Shown in pieces: positions 1 to 8,407 of a stretch of 64,000 nucleotides of DNA. The notes beneath the pieces were generated by a model that had not been told where the DNA came from, searched no databases, and was given only the letters and a program-made list of their open reading frames with translations. The position numbers and the translations under genes are program-made. Source of the DNA: Streptomyces sp. C10-9-1 (GTDB taxonomy: Bacteria; Actinomycetota; Actinomycetes; Streptomycetales; Streptomycetaceae); NCBI RefSeq assembly GCF_024497955.1, contig NZ_JANHKP010000018.1, positions 62,001 through 126,000 on the forward strand. Reading direction: 5' to 3'. Positions within the stretch are counted from its first letter, which is position 1; each line of letters begins with the position of its first letter.

Positions 1-926
1 ACCGCGTCTGGGGCGACGTCGCCGGCCTTCCGCTGGAGGACGACGAGCTGGTCACGGGCGAGCACTCCGGCCTGAAGGTGACGCCGCAGCAGCCGCAGGA
101 CAACCCGAACCTGGCCCCCGCCCTCGGCGACAACGCCGTCACCTGGCTCGCGTCCGACAACTCGCGCGACCCGCAGCTGCGCCAGGTCGGCCCGGCGCTC
201 ACCGTCGCGCGCTACCCGATGAACGTCTTCTACAACGCGGGCCGCGCCGCCGAGCAGGTCGACGAGTACAACTGGATCTACACCAGCCGCGCCCAGGGCG
301 GCAGCGGCATCTGCGAGGACTACCCCGAGACGACCACCTGCCTCCCGGCTCCGCTCGACCTCTCCACGGGCTACGGCGACTACATCGTCCCGCTGGAGAC
401 CCGGATCGCCCTCGGCCACGTGATCGCCAACGACCCCAAGCCCCACTTCATCCACCAGTCGAACCTCGCCGAGGACCGCATCGCCTACCCCGTGCTCGAC
501 GGCGTGCTCGACACCTACGCGGGCCTGTTCGCGGACAGCGCCCCGGTCGTCAACCTGCGGATGAAGGACATCGGCATCGAGCAGCAGCGCCGTGCCGCAT
601 GGCGCGCGGCCGTCGCCGCCGGGCAGGTCAGCGCCTACCGGACCGGCGACACCGTCACCGTGGAGACCCCCGCGGGCCTCGCGGTCACCGCGACCATGCC
701 CGCCGGGACGCAGAGCGGGACCGCCGCCTTCGGCAGTCCCTACGCCGGGCAGGTCTCCGGCTGGGCCACCGGCACGGCCGGGTCCCTCACCCTGGACGTC
801 CCCGGGGCGGCCGCCCCGGCCGCCGCCCCCGAGAGCGGTTCCTCCCCGGAGCCCTCCGGCACCGCGCCGGACGTCCCCGTACCCGCCGGCGTCACCCGGC
901 AGGTGCCCTACTCGCCCGAGAGCTGA
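1..926 (+). CDS. Agd3/CE18-like polysaccharide deacetylase, C-terminal part
   Basis: The frame is open from the left window edge, so this is only the C-terminal ~308 residues of a longer protein. A segment reading KPHFIHQSNLAEDR followed by a VLDGVLDTY helix and VVNLRMKDIG resembles the C-terminal part of Agd3-type (CE18) deacetylases, which partially de-N-acetylate galactosaminogalactan outside the cell. The last ~60 residues are a low-complexity Ala/Pro/Ser/Glu tail. The family call rests on these motifs and, more strongly, on the neighbours: GT4 transferase, spherulin-4 and GH114 genes follow on the same strand. The N-terminus, signal peptide and metal-binding residues lie outside the window, so catalytic competence cannot be judged. 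An alternative is another secreted carbohydrate-active protein. Confidence 0.7.
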   Translation, partial: RVWGDVAGLPLEDDELVTGEHSGLKVTPQQPQDNPNLAPALGDNAVTWLASDNSRDPQLRQVGPALTVARYPMNVFYNAGRAAEQVDEYNWIYTSRAQGGSGICEDYPETTTCLPAPLDLSTGYGDYIVPLETRIALGHVIANDPKPHFIHQSNLAEDRIAYPVLDGVLDTYAGLFADSAPVVNLRMKDIGIEQQRRAAWRAAVAAGQVSAYRTGDTVTVETPAGLAVTATMPAGTQSGTAAFGSPYAGQVSGWATGTAGSLTLDVPGAAAPAAAPESGSSPEPSGTAPDVPVPAGVTRQVPYSPES

Positions 927-933
927 GCGTGCC

Positions 934-958
934 GCGGGCGCCCCTCGGGGGCGCCCGC
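934..958 (+). terminator. Hairpin after the deacetylase gene
   Basis: An 11-bp perfect inverted repeat (GCGGGCGCCCC / GGGGCGCCCGC) with a 3-base loop lies 8 bases after the deacetylase stop and 46 bases before the PelF-like gene. It could terminate or attenuate transcription, partly separating the deacetylase from the downstream genes. Confidence 0.55.
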
Positions 959-1003
959 GCCACCTGCACGCCTCTGTCCAGCCCTCGACGGCGGAGCACA
1001 CCC

Positions 1004-2551
1004 ATGCACGCTATCCACGGCGCGCGCCACTCCGGCGCGACGCACGTCACCCTGCTCACCGAAGGTACCTACCCGCACAGCCACGGCGGTGTGAGCGTCT
1101 GGTGCGACCAGATCGTCACCGGCATGCCGGACGTCGCCTTCGACGTCCTGGCCGTCACCGGCACCGGCCGCGAACCGGTGGTGTGGGAGCTGCCCCCGCA
1201 CGTCACCCGGGTCCGCTCGGCACCCATGTGGGGCCCGGCCCCCGGTGGTCGGCCCCCCTCGGGACGGCGCGAGCGCCGGATCGCCCAGGCCTACGAGCGC
1301 TTCGCCACCGCGCTGCTCGACCCCTGCGCGGAGGACGGGTTCGCCCCGGCGCTCTACACCCTGGCGGACGCCGCGGCGGACGGGCTGCTCAGCCCCTTCC
1401 TCCGGAGCGACCGCGCCATCGGCGTCCTGGCCTCCGTCTGGAACCGCCCCGGCCTGATAGTCCGCGAGGCGCGCCCCAACCTGCACGACGCGCTGACCGC
1501 CACCAGCCTGCTGGAGCACGCCCTTCGGCCGCTGGCGGCCGAGGCGCCCCGGCACGGCGTGTCGCACGCCGTCAGCGGCGGGGTCGCCGTGCTGCCCGGT
1601 CTCGCCGGGCTCGAACGCCACGGTGTGCCGCTTCTGCTCACCGAGCACGGCGTCTACCTCCGCGAGCGCTACCTCGGGTACCGCACGGCCCCCTACCGCT
1701 GGCCGGTCAAGGCCGTGGTGCTCGGCTTCTTCCGGCTGCTCGCGGAGGAGACCTACCGCCGGGCGGCACTCATCACCCCGGGCAACCGGTACAACCGGCT
1801 GTGGGAGGAGCAGGGCGGTGCCGACCCGCGCCTGATCCGCACCGTCTACAACGGCGTGGACCCCTCGGCCTTCCCGCCGGCCGGGCCGGAACCCGACGGC
1901 CCGGTGCTCAGCTGGGCGGGCCGGGTCGACCCGATCAAGGACCTGGAGACCCTGATCCGCGCCTTCGCCCTCGTCCGGGAGAAGCAGCCGGAGGTGACCC
2001 TGCGGCTCTTCGGGGGGACTCCCCGCGGCGGCGAGGCCTACCGCGAGCGCTGCGAGGCGCTCGCCGCCTCACTCGGACACGCCGAGGCCGTCCGGTTCGA
2101 GGGCCGGGTGGAGGACATCACCGACGCCTACGCCGCCGGCTCTGTCGTGATGCTGTCCAGCATCAGCGAGGGCTTCCCCTTCACCCTGATCGAGGCGATG
2201 TCCTGCGGCCGCGCCACGGTCTCCACCGACGTGGGCGGCGTGCGCGAGGCCGTCGGGGAGGCCGGGCTCGTCGTCCCCCCGCGCGATCCGCGGGCGATGG
2301 CGGACGCGGCACTGGAGCTCCTCGGCGATCCCGGGCGCCGACGGCGCATGGGCGAGGCGGCACGGCTGCGCGTCATCGAGCAGTTCACCCTGCGCCAGAC
2401 GATCGACGCCTTCCGGGACATCTACCAGGAACTCGCCGACCGCCGCGGGCTCCTGCCACGCCAGCGCACCGCGGCGGAGCCCGTCGCGCTGCTCGCGGCC
2501 GTCGGGCGGGAGCGGATACCCGCCGCCGGAACGGCGGGCATGGCCGGATGA
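1004..2551 (+). CDS. PelF-like GT4 glycosyltransferase
   Basis: This 515-residue cytoplasmic glycosyltransferase has a two-domain GT-B (GT4) architecture. The N-terminus carries the PelF-type motif LLTEGTYPHSHGGVSVWCDQ, followed by LLTEHGVYLRER near residue 210. The C-terminal half has the nucleotide-sugar domain: NGVDPSAF, WAGRVDPIKD, LIRAFA, and the catalytic E-x7-E type segment SISEGFPFTLIEAMSCG. PelF family members polymerise GalNAc-rich chains (Pel polysaccharide) from UDP-sugar; fungal Gt4c plays the same role for galactosaminogalactan. The ATG at 1004 is chosen because GGAG lies 8 bases upstream and the homologous N-terminal motif starts just after it; the frame runs open further upstream but without plausible sequence. 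It overlaps the next gene by ATGA, so the two are translationally coupled. Confidence 0.88.
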   Translation: MHAIHGARHSGATHVTLLTEGTYPHSHGGVSVWCDQIVTGMPDVAFDVLAVTGTGREPVVWELPPHVTRVRSAPMWGPAPGGRPPSGRRERRIAQAYERFATALLDPCAEDGFAPALYTLADAAADGLLSPFLRSDRAIGVLASVWNRPGLIVREARPNLHDALTATSLLEHALRPLAAEAPRHGVSHAVSGGVAVLPGLAGLERHGVPLLLTEHGVYLRERYLGYRTAPYRWPVKAVVLGFFRLLAEETYRRAALITPGNRYNRLWEEQGGADPRLIRTVYNGVDPSAFPPAGPEPDGPVLSWAGRVDPIKDLETLIRAFALVREKQPEVTLRLFGGTPRGGEAYRERCEALAASLGHAEAVRFEGRVEDITDAYAAGSVVMLSSISEGFPFTLIEAMSCGRATVSTDVGGVREAVGEAGLVVPPRDPRAMADAALELLGDPGRRRRMGEAARLRVIEQFTLRQTIDAFRDIYQELADRRGLLPRQRTAAEPVALLAAVGRERIPAAGTAGMAG

Positions 2552-3921
2552 GCGGACCGCTGCCCCTGGAGCCCCGCACCGGGGAGGACACCCTGGCCCT
2601 GCGCCTGGGCGACCAGCGCACCCTGGCCCTGCGCCTGCCCCGGATGCGGGGGCGCGAGCAGGAGATAGACCGCCTCGCCGCCGAGATGACCGAGGCGCTG
2701 GGCCCCGCCGTCCACTCCTACGAGATCGCGGCGATGCTGGAGTCCGAAGGACTCACGGCGGACGTGATCCGCGAACGGTACGGCAAGAAGGACCTGTTCG
2801 CGCTCGCGGACGCCCTCTACCAGCGGGTGCCGCGGGCCTTCCCGGAACCGCAGGCGCCGGGGGACCCGTGGCGCCCGGACCATCTGCGCTGCGCCCTGCG
2901 CGGTGCGCTGTTCGCGCTGCCGGGCCTCGCGCACCTGCTGACCGCCCCGCTGTGGCAGGGCACCGACGCCGTCCCCGCGCTGGTCACGGCCGGGCTCGTG
3001 TCCTGGGCCTTCGGCCAGGCCCTGGGCCACCGCGCCTACCTGCGGCTCGCCGACGGCCGCCGGGAGGCCGGCCGGACACTGCTGCTCGGGGCGCTGGCCG
3101 GGGCGGCCCTGGCCACCGCGGCGGGGCTCGCGGTCGCCGGGCCGGGACCGGCCGCCGCCTTCGCGGCCGCGCAGTCGGTCTACCTCGCCTGCGCGGGCGT
3201 GCTCCTCGTCCTGGGCCGGGAGAAGCTGCTCCTGGCCGCCCTCGCCCCGCTGATCGCCGGAGCCGCAGCCCTGGTGTGGTGGGACGCCGGCGCCGCCGTG
3301 CGGATCGCGGTGCCCCTGGCGACGGTGGCCGCCACGGTCGCCGCCGCGGGGTTCGCGCTGTCCCGTGCACTGGCGGCACCGGCGGCCGCGCACGCGGCAC
3401 GGCCCCGGGCCCTGCTGTCGGTCCCCTACGGCCTGTTCGGTCTCGCCGCGGGCGCCCTGGTGCTGAGCGAAGGCCGCGCGGAGCCCTTCGCGGTGATCGT
3501 GCTCACCGTGAGCATGGGCCCGGCGGAGTGGCTGCTCTACCGCTACCGCGGGCTGTCCGTCGCGGCGCTGCGGTCGGCCGCCACGCCGTCCGGGTTCCGC
3601 CGCCGCTCGGCGGGCATCCTGATGCTCTGCCTGGCCGGCTACCTGCTGCCCCTGCTCCCGGGCGCCCTGCTGGTGGGCGCCGACCCGGCCACCCTGCTGG
3701 CGCTCGGCGCCACGCTGTGGTGCGCCCTGCTCCTGCAGGCGTTCGGGATCGCCTGGCCACCGGCCCTGGTGTGCCTGGCGGCGGCGTCCGCGGTGGCGGT
3801 CCCTGCCCTGGCCTCGGCGCCTCCGCACCCGCTGCTGCTCCCCGCGAGCTGCGGGGCGGCCTCGCTCGTGCTGGCCGCCTGGGTACTGAGCCGCCTCGGC
3901 CGACCGGCCGCCCACACCTGA
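2548..3921 (+). CDS. 12-TM membrane protein of the exopolysaccharide locus
   Basis: The 457-residue product has a soluble N-terminal region of ~110 residues (including HSYEIAAMLESEGLTADVI and RYGKKDLFALADALY) followed by about twelve hydrophobic segments to the C-terminus. It starts inside the stop of the PelF-like gene, which implies coupling. Position, length and TM count are those expected for the PelG-type membrane partner that exports the polymer made by PelF, but I see no clear PelG/MATE signature and the N-terminal domain is not typical of PelG. I therefore call it a membrane protein and infer an export or synthase-partner role from context only. Confidence 0.72.
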   Translation: MSGPLPLEPRTGEDTLALRLGDQRTLALRLPRMRGREQEIDRLAAEMTEALGPAVHSYEIAAMLESEGLTADVIRERYGKKDLFALADALYQRVPRAFPEPQAPGDPWRPDHLRCALRGALFALPGLAHLLTAPLWQGTDAVPALVTAGLVSWAFGQALGHRAYLRLADGRREAGRTLLLGALAGAALATAAGLAVAGPGPAAAFAAAQSVYLACAGVLLVLGREKLLLAALAPLIAGAAALVWWDAGAAVRIAVPLATVAATVAAAGFALSRALAAPAAAHAARPRALLSVPYGLFGLAAGALVLSEGRAEPFAVIVLTVSMGPAEWLLYRYRGLSVAALRSAATPSGFRRRSAGILMLCLAGYLLPLLPGALLVGADPATLLALGATLWCALLLQAFGIAWPPALVCLAAASAVAVPALASAPPHPLLLPASCGAASLVLAAWVLSRLGRPAAHT

Positions 3922-4029
3922 CCCGCGCACCGGGACCGCCGGCACCGACGCGGCGGTCCCCGCACCGGCGGGCCGCGGCCCGCACCGCACCCTCACGACC
4001 GTTCCGCGAACCACCGACCGAAAGGACAC

Positions 4030-5034
4030 GTGTTGACCTCCGCACCGCTCGCCGCCGTCACCGGAGCCGAAGGATTCATCGGCTCCCATCTGACCGAGGC
4101 GCTCGTCGCCGCGGGCTACCGCGTCAGAGCCATGGCGCAGTACAACTCCTTCTCCTCCTACGGCTGGCTGGAGACCCTCTCCGCCGATGTGCTCGCGGAG
4201 GTGGAGATCGTCCTGGGAGACGTGCGGGACCCGGGCTCGGTCCGCGCCCTCACCGAAGGGGCGGAGTGCGTCTACCACCTCGCCGCGCTCATCGCGATCC
4301 CGTACTCGTACCAGGCGCCGCACAGCTACGTGGACACCAACGTCACCGGCACGCTGAACGTGCTGGAGGCGGTGCGCGCCCTCGGTACGCCCCGCCTGGT
4401 GCACACCTCGACCAGCGAGACCTACGGCACCGCGCAGACGGTCCCCATCACCGAGGACCACCCGATCAACACCCAGTCCCCGTACGCGGCCTCGAAGGCG
4501 GGCGGCGACCGGCTCGCGGACAGCTACCACGCGAGCTTCGGCACCCCGGTGGTCACGCTCCGCCCCTTCAACACCTTCGGCCCCCGGCAGTCGATGCGGG
4601 CCGTGATCCCCACGGTGATCGGCCAGCTCGCCGCGGGCGCGCGGACCATCACGCTCGGCGACCTCCGTCCCACCCGCGACTTCACCTTCGTCCGGGACAC
4701 GGCGCAGGCCTTCCTCGCGGTCGGCACGGCCGAGGCCGAGCGGGTCGTCGGCCGGACCTTCAACGCCGGCACCGGGGGCGAGATCTCCGTCGGCGACCTG
4801 GTGTCGCTCATCGGGAAGGTCATGGACACCCCGGTCGACGTCCGCACGGACGCCGAGCGCGTACGCCCGGCCGACTCCGAGGTGATGCGCCTGGTGGCCG
4901 ACGCCACGCGGCTGCGCGAGACCACCGGCTGGGCCCCGGCTCACGACCTGGAGCAGGGGCTCGCCCACACCGTGGAGTTCTTCCGCGACCCGGCGAACCT
5001 CGCCCGCTACAAGACCGACATCTACAACATCTGA
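4030..5034 (+). CDS. NAD-dependent sugar-nucleotide epimerase/4,6-dehydratase (LegB-like SDR)
   Basis: An extended short-chain dehydrogenase of 334 residues. The Rossmann motif TGAEGFIGSH is at the N-terminus, the catalytic Y-x3-K is in SPYAASKAGGD, the serine region reads TSTSETYGT, and RPFNTFGPRQSMRAVIP plus PTRDFTFVRDT mark the substrate half. The last two motifs are close to LegB-type UDP-GlcNAc 4,6-dehydratases. In a Pel/galactosaminogalactan context the expected need is UDP-GlcNAc to UDP-GalNAc epimerisation (fungal Uge3), so 4-epimerase is the main alternative. The start is GTG at 4030 after AAAGGACAC; TTG at 4033 is possible. A 108-base gap separates it from the membrane protein. Confidence 0.85.
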   Translation: MLTSAPLAAVTGAEGFIGSHLTEALVAAGYRVRAMAQYNSFSSYGWLETLSADVLAEVEIVLGDVRDPGSVRALTEGAECVYHLAALIAIPYSYQAPHSYVDTNVTGTLNVLEAVRALGTPRLVHTSTSETYGTAQTVPITEDHPINTQSPYAASKAGGDRLADSYHASFGTPVVTLRPFNTFGPRQSMRAVIPTVIGQLAAGARTITLGDLRPTRDFTFVRDTAQAFLAVGTAEAERVVGRTFNAGTGGEISVGDLVSLIGKVMDTPVDVRTDAERVRPADSEVMRLVADATRLRETTGWAPAHDLEQGLAHTVEFFRDPANLARYKTDIYNI

Positions 5035-5062
5035 CCGTTCGGACACCACGAAGGAGAAGCCT

Positions 5063-5776
5063 GTGCATGCAGTGATCCTGGCGGGAGGCAAGGGTGTCCG
5101 GCTGCGGCCGTACACCACCGCGCTGCCGAAGCCGCTGGTCCCCATCGGCGACCAGCACGCGATCCTGGAGATCGTGCTGCGCCAGCTCGCCGCGGCCGGA
5201 TTCCGCAGCTGCACCCTCGCCATCGGGCACCTGGGGGAGATCATCCGGGCCTACGTCGGCGACGGGTCCCAGTGGGGCATGGCCATCGACTACGCCACCG
5301 AGGAGAGCCCGCTGGGCACCATGGGTCCGCTGCTGAACCTGCGCGACCGCCTGCCCGAGCAGTTCCTCGTCATGAACGGCGACGTCCTCACCGACCTCGA
5401 CTACGCGGACGTGCTGGGCCGGCACACCGACTCCGGTGCACCGCTGACCATCGCCACCTACAGCCGCCAGGTCCGCATCGACTTCGGTGTGCTCACCACC
5501 GACGACCGGCGGGTCGTCGGGTTCACCGAGAAGCCGAGCCTGGACTACCGGGTCTCCATGGGGGTCTACGGCCTCTCCCGGGCCACACTCGACAGCTACA
5601 CGCCCGGCCTCCCGCTCGGCTTCGACGAGCTGGTGCTGGACCTGCTGAAGGAGGAGAACCCCCCGCACGCGTACGAGTTCGACGGCTACTGGCTCGACAT
5701 AGGCCGCCCCGACGACTACGACCGGGCCAACGCCGAGTTCACCAGCCGCAAGTCACTGCTGCTCAAGGGAGCCTGA
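5063..5776 (+). CDS. Sugar-1-phosphate nucleotidyltransferase
   Basis: The 237-residue protein begins MHAVILAGGKGVRLRPYT, the pyrophosphorylase signature that binds NTP, followed by PKPLVPIGDQ and the metal/product region VMNGDVLTDLDY. It would join a sugar-1-phosphate to an NTP to supply an activated sugar to the locus; the actual sugar and base cannot be read from sequence. It is single-domain and lacks the C-terminal left-handed beta-helix of GlmU. The GTG start at 5063 has an excellent AAGGAGAAG site 4-12 bases upstream. It sits 28 bases after the SDR gene and 9 bases before the next, consistent with one operon. Confidence 0.9.
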   Translation: MHAVILAGGKGVRLRPYTTALPKPLVPIGDQHAILEIVLRQLAAAGFRSCTLAIGHLGEIIRAYVGDGSQWGMAIDYATEESPLGTMGPLLNLRDRLPEQFLVMNGDVLTDLDYADVLGRHTDSGAPLTIATYSRQVRIDFGVLTTDDRRVVGFTEKPSLDYRVSMGVYGLSRATLDSYTPGLPLGFDELVLDLLKEENPPHAYEFDGYWLDIGRPDDYDRANAEFTSRKSLLLKGA

Positions 5777-5785
5777 ACCCCCGTC

Positions 5786-6712
5786 ATGCGCATCCTCGTC
5801 CTGGGCTTCACCGGATATCTGGGCGGACACGTCACCGGCCTGCTGCGCCGCACGCCGGACGTGGCCGTGATCGGCGGCGGGCGCTCGCCCGCCGCCGACG
5901 TCGGCGTCGACCTCGCCACCGTCTCCCCCGACCGCCTGGCGGGGACACTCGCCGACGTCGCACCCGACGCGGTGGTCAACTGCGCCGGGGCGGTGGGCGG
6001 CGACGCCGTCACCCTGGCGGAGGTGAACGCCCGGGGCCCGGCCGTGCTGGCCGCGGCCCTGCGGTCCGCGGCCCCCGGGGCCCGGCTGGTCCACCTCGGT
6101 TCCGCGGCCGAGTACGGCCCGGGCACCGAGGGGGTACGGGTGGCGGAGACGGCCCAGGCCGCTCCCGCCACCCCGTACGGCGCCACGAAGCTCGCCGGCA
6201 CGGCGGCGGTGACCGCGTCGGGACTGGACGCGGTCGTGCTGAGGGTGGGCAATCCGGTCGGCCCGGGGGCTCCGGCCGCGGGTCTTCCGGGGCGGGTGGT
6301 CCGGCTGCTGCGGTCGGCCGGCGGGGGCCCCGATGCGGAGCTCCGGCTCGGGGACCTCTCCCCGTACCGGGACTTCGTGGACGTGCGCGACGTCGCCCGG
6401 GCCTCACTGCTCGCGGCGACGGTCCCCGGACCGCTCCCGGGCGTGCTGAACGTCGGCGGCGGCGGGGCGGTCCCCGTGCGGGACCTGGTGCAGGGGCTGG
6501 CGCGGGCGGCCGGGTTCCGGGGCCGGGTGGTGGAGCAGAACGGCGGATCGGCCCGCTCCGGCGGGGTGTCCTGGCAGTGCTCCGACATCGCCGCCGCCGA
6601 GAAGGCGCTCGGCTGGCGGCCCGCGCACACCCTTCGGGACTCGGTGGCCGCCCTGTGGCGGGAGGACGGCACCGCGGTGGCCGCCGGTGCCGTCCCGGAC
6701 GGCACGCCGTGA
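5786..6712 (+). CDS. NAD-dependent epimerase/reductase (SDR)
   Basis: A second extended SDR of 308 residues. The N-terminal motif VLGFTGYLGGHV is the GxxGxxG dinucleotide-binding loop; TPYGATKLAG holds the Y-x3-K pair, and DLSPYRDFVDVRDVARA is the usual C-terminal substrate-domain motif. With the LegB-like enzyme and the nucleotidyltransferase it gives three consecutive sugar-nucleotide enzymes, suggesting the polymer contains or is primed by a modified sugar beyond plain GalNAc. It could be a 4-keto reductase acting on the product of the upstream enzyme, which is inference from gene order. It ends in a GTGA overlap with the spherulin-4 gene. Confidence 0.85.
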   Translation: MRILVLGFTGYLGGHVTGLLRRTPDVAVIGGGRSPAADVGVDLATVSPDRLAGTLADVAPDAVVNCAGAVGGDAVTLAEVNARGPAVLAAALRSAAPGARLVHLGSAAEYGPGTEGVRVAETAQAAPATPYGATKLAGTAAVTASGLDAVVLRVGNPVGPGAPAAGLPGRVVRLLRSAGGGPDAELRLGDLSPYRDFVDVRDVARASLLAATVPGPLPGVLNVGGGGAVPVRDLVQGLARAAGFRGRVVEQNGGSARSGGVSWQCSDIAAAEKALGWRPAHTLRDSVAALWREDGTAVAAGAVPDGTP

Positions 6713-7371
6713 GCCTCCTGATACCCCTCTACGTCCACCCGGCCGACGATCCGGGCGCCTGGCACCGGCTCATCACCGCTGCACGCCGCACCTGGGCCGT
6801 GATCCTGAACCCCGCGAGCGGGCCGGGCGATGAGCCCGATCCGGCGTACGCGGCGGCCGCCAGGGCGCTGCGTGCGCGCGGGGCCCGGGTCCTCGGCTAC
6901 GTGGACAGCGGCTACGGCCGCCGCACGGAGGACACGGTCGCGGAGGAGGTCGCCCGCTACCGCGAGTGGTACGCCGCGGACGGCTGCTTCCTCGACCAGG
7001 TGACCTCGGGCGCGGCGGAACTCCCGGCCTGCCGGCGCCTGGTCCGCAGGGTCCGCAGGCTCGGCGCGTCGCCGGTCGTGATCAACCCGGGTGTGCACCC
7101 GGCGCCCGGGTACGCGCGGGCCGCCGACCTCACCGTCACCTTCGAGGGCCACTGGAGCACCTACGTGTCCGCTTTCAGCCGACCCGACTGGACCGTCCGT
7201 CAGGCACCGGAGCGCTTCTGCCACCTGGTGTACGGCGTGCCGGAGGCCCTGGTGCCGCTGGCGGTGCGCACGGCGCGCACCCGGGGGGCGGCCGTCACCG
7301 GTCCGGTCACCGGCGACCTGCCCAACCCCTGGGCGGACCTCACCCCCGCGCTCGCGGGAGCCGAGCGATGA
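6709..7371 (+). CDS. Spherulin-4 family protein (Sph3/GH135-like)
   Basis: The 220-residue protein starts at GTG within the preceding stop. It begins LLIPLYVHP and continues WAVILNPASGPG, ARVLGYVDSGYG, WYAADGCFLDQV and VVINPGVHP, the strand-end motifs of the spherulation-specific family 4 TIM barrel. Fungal Sph3 of this family is an endo-alpha-1,4-N-acetylgalactosaminidase required for galactosaminogalactan production. Acidic residues of DSGYG and FLDQV are candidate catalytic positions. I see no signal peptide or membrane anchor, so the protein looks cytoplasmic as annotated, unlike fungal Sph3. It overlaps the GH114 gene by ATGA. Confidence 0.85.
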   Translation: MSLLIPLYVHPADDPGAWHRLITAARRTWAVILNPASGPGDEPDPAYAAAARALRARGARVLGYVDSGYGRRTEDTVAEEVARYREWYAADGCFLDQVTSGAAELPACRRLVRRVRRLGASPVVINPGVHPAPGYARAADLTVTFEGHWSTYVSAFSRPDWTVRQAPERFCHLVYGVPEALVPLAVRTARTRGAAVTGPVTGDLPNPWADLTPALAGAER

Positions 7372-8315
7372 GGCGCGGGGCGCGCCACGCGCTCGTGGCG
7401 CTGCTGGTGCTGGCGGCCGCGGGATGCTCCTCGGACGGCGGCGAACCGGGTGCCCGCGGTCCGGACCGCTCCTCCCCCGCCCCGCGGCCCCCGGCCTCCA
7501 CCGGGCCGCCGGCGGGCACGGCCTCGCCGGGGACGCCGCCGTCCGCCTCGGCCTCCGCACCGTCGCCGGGGCGCACGTCCGGTACGCCCGGTCCGGGGGC
7601 GTCCTCGGGACCGGGCGGGCGCTGGCAGCCCCGGCCCGGGCTCGCCTGGCAGTGGCAGTTGGACGGGCGGGTCGACCCCTCGGTGGACGTGCCGGTCTAC
7701 GACATCGACGGCTTTGAGAACTCCGCGGCCGACGTGGCCCGCCTGAAGCGGGACGGGCGCCGGGTCATCTGCTACATCAACGCGGGTGCCTGGGAGGACT
7801 ACCGGCCCGACCAGGAGGACTTCCCCCGCTCCCTGCTGGGCTCGCCCAACGGGTGGCACGGCGAGCGGTGGCTGGACATCAGGCGGACGGACGTCCTGCG
7901 GCCGCTGATGGAGCGCCGCTTCGACATGTGCCGGGACAAGGGCTTCGACGCCGTCGAGCCGGACCTGCTGGAGGGGTACGCCAACGACACCGGGTTCCCG
8001 CTCTCCGCCGACGACCAGCTGCGCTACAACCTGATGATCGCCGAGATCGCGCACGACCGCGGCCTGGCGGTCGGCCTGAAGAACGACCTGGCGCATGTCC
8101 CGGTGCTGGTGGACCACTTCGACTTCGCGGTGAACGAGGAGTGTGCGGAGTTCGACGAGTGCGAGCGGCTGGAGCCGTTCGTCGCGGCGGGGAAGGCGGT
8201 GTTCCACGTGGAGTACGAGGAGCGGACCGAGGAGTTCTGTGCGGACTCCCGGGACCTGGGGCTGTCGTCGATGCGCAAGCGCCTGGATCTGGACGTGTGG
8301 CGCGACCCCTGCTGA
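7368..8315 (+). CDS. GH114 endo-alpha-1,4-polygalactosaminidase lipoprotein
   Basis: The 315-residue product has a lipoprotein signal with lipobox LAAAGC, then a ~75-residue Ser/Pro/Gly/Thr linker and a GH114 domain: WQWQLDGRVD, PVYDIDGFENS, RRVICYINAGAWEDY, FDAVEPDLLEGY and VNEECAEFDEC. The two Asp/Glu clusters after VICYINAG and in FDAVEPD are the expected catalytic region. GH114 enzymes cleave alpha-1,4-linked galactosamine; fungal Ega3 is the counterpart in the galactosaminogalactan cluster, and PelA has a related domain. The lipoprotein would act on the outer face of the membrane, trimming or releasing polymer. It is the last gene of the run; the facing LtrA gene converges. Confidence 0.92.
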   Translation: MRRGARHALVALLVLAAAGCSSDGGEPGARGPDRSSPAPRPPASTGPPAGTASPGTPPSASASAPSPGRTSGTPGPGASSGPGGRWQPRPGLAWQWQLDGRVDPSVDVPVYDIDGFENSAADVARLKRDGRRVICYINAGAWEDYRPDQEDFPRSLLGSPNGWHGERWLDIRRTDVLRPLMERRFDMCRDKGFDAVEPDLLEGYANDTGFPLSADDQLRYNLMIAEIAHDRGLAVGLKNDLAHVPVLVDHFDFAVNEECAEFDECERLEPFVAAGKAVFHVEYEERTEEFCADSRDLGLSSMRKRLDLDVWRDPC

Positions 8316-8407
8316 GAGGACGGAGGCCGGGACCGCGGTCCGGGTGCGGCGCCCTGTGCGGGTCTCGTGCGGGGCGCCGTGGCGCGAGGGAGGCGGCCCG
8401 GCGGGCC

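Noticed and set aside
2422-5244. A 940-codon open frame antisense to the exopolysaccharide genes
   Set aside because: Arg/Gly/Pro/His-rich shadow of GC-rich coding DNA; no motifs, and the sense genes have clear families.
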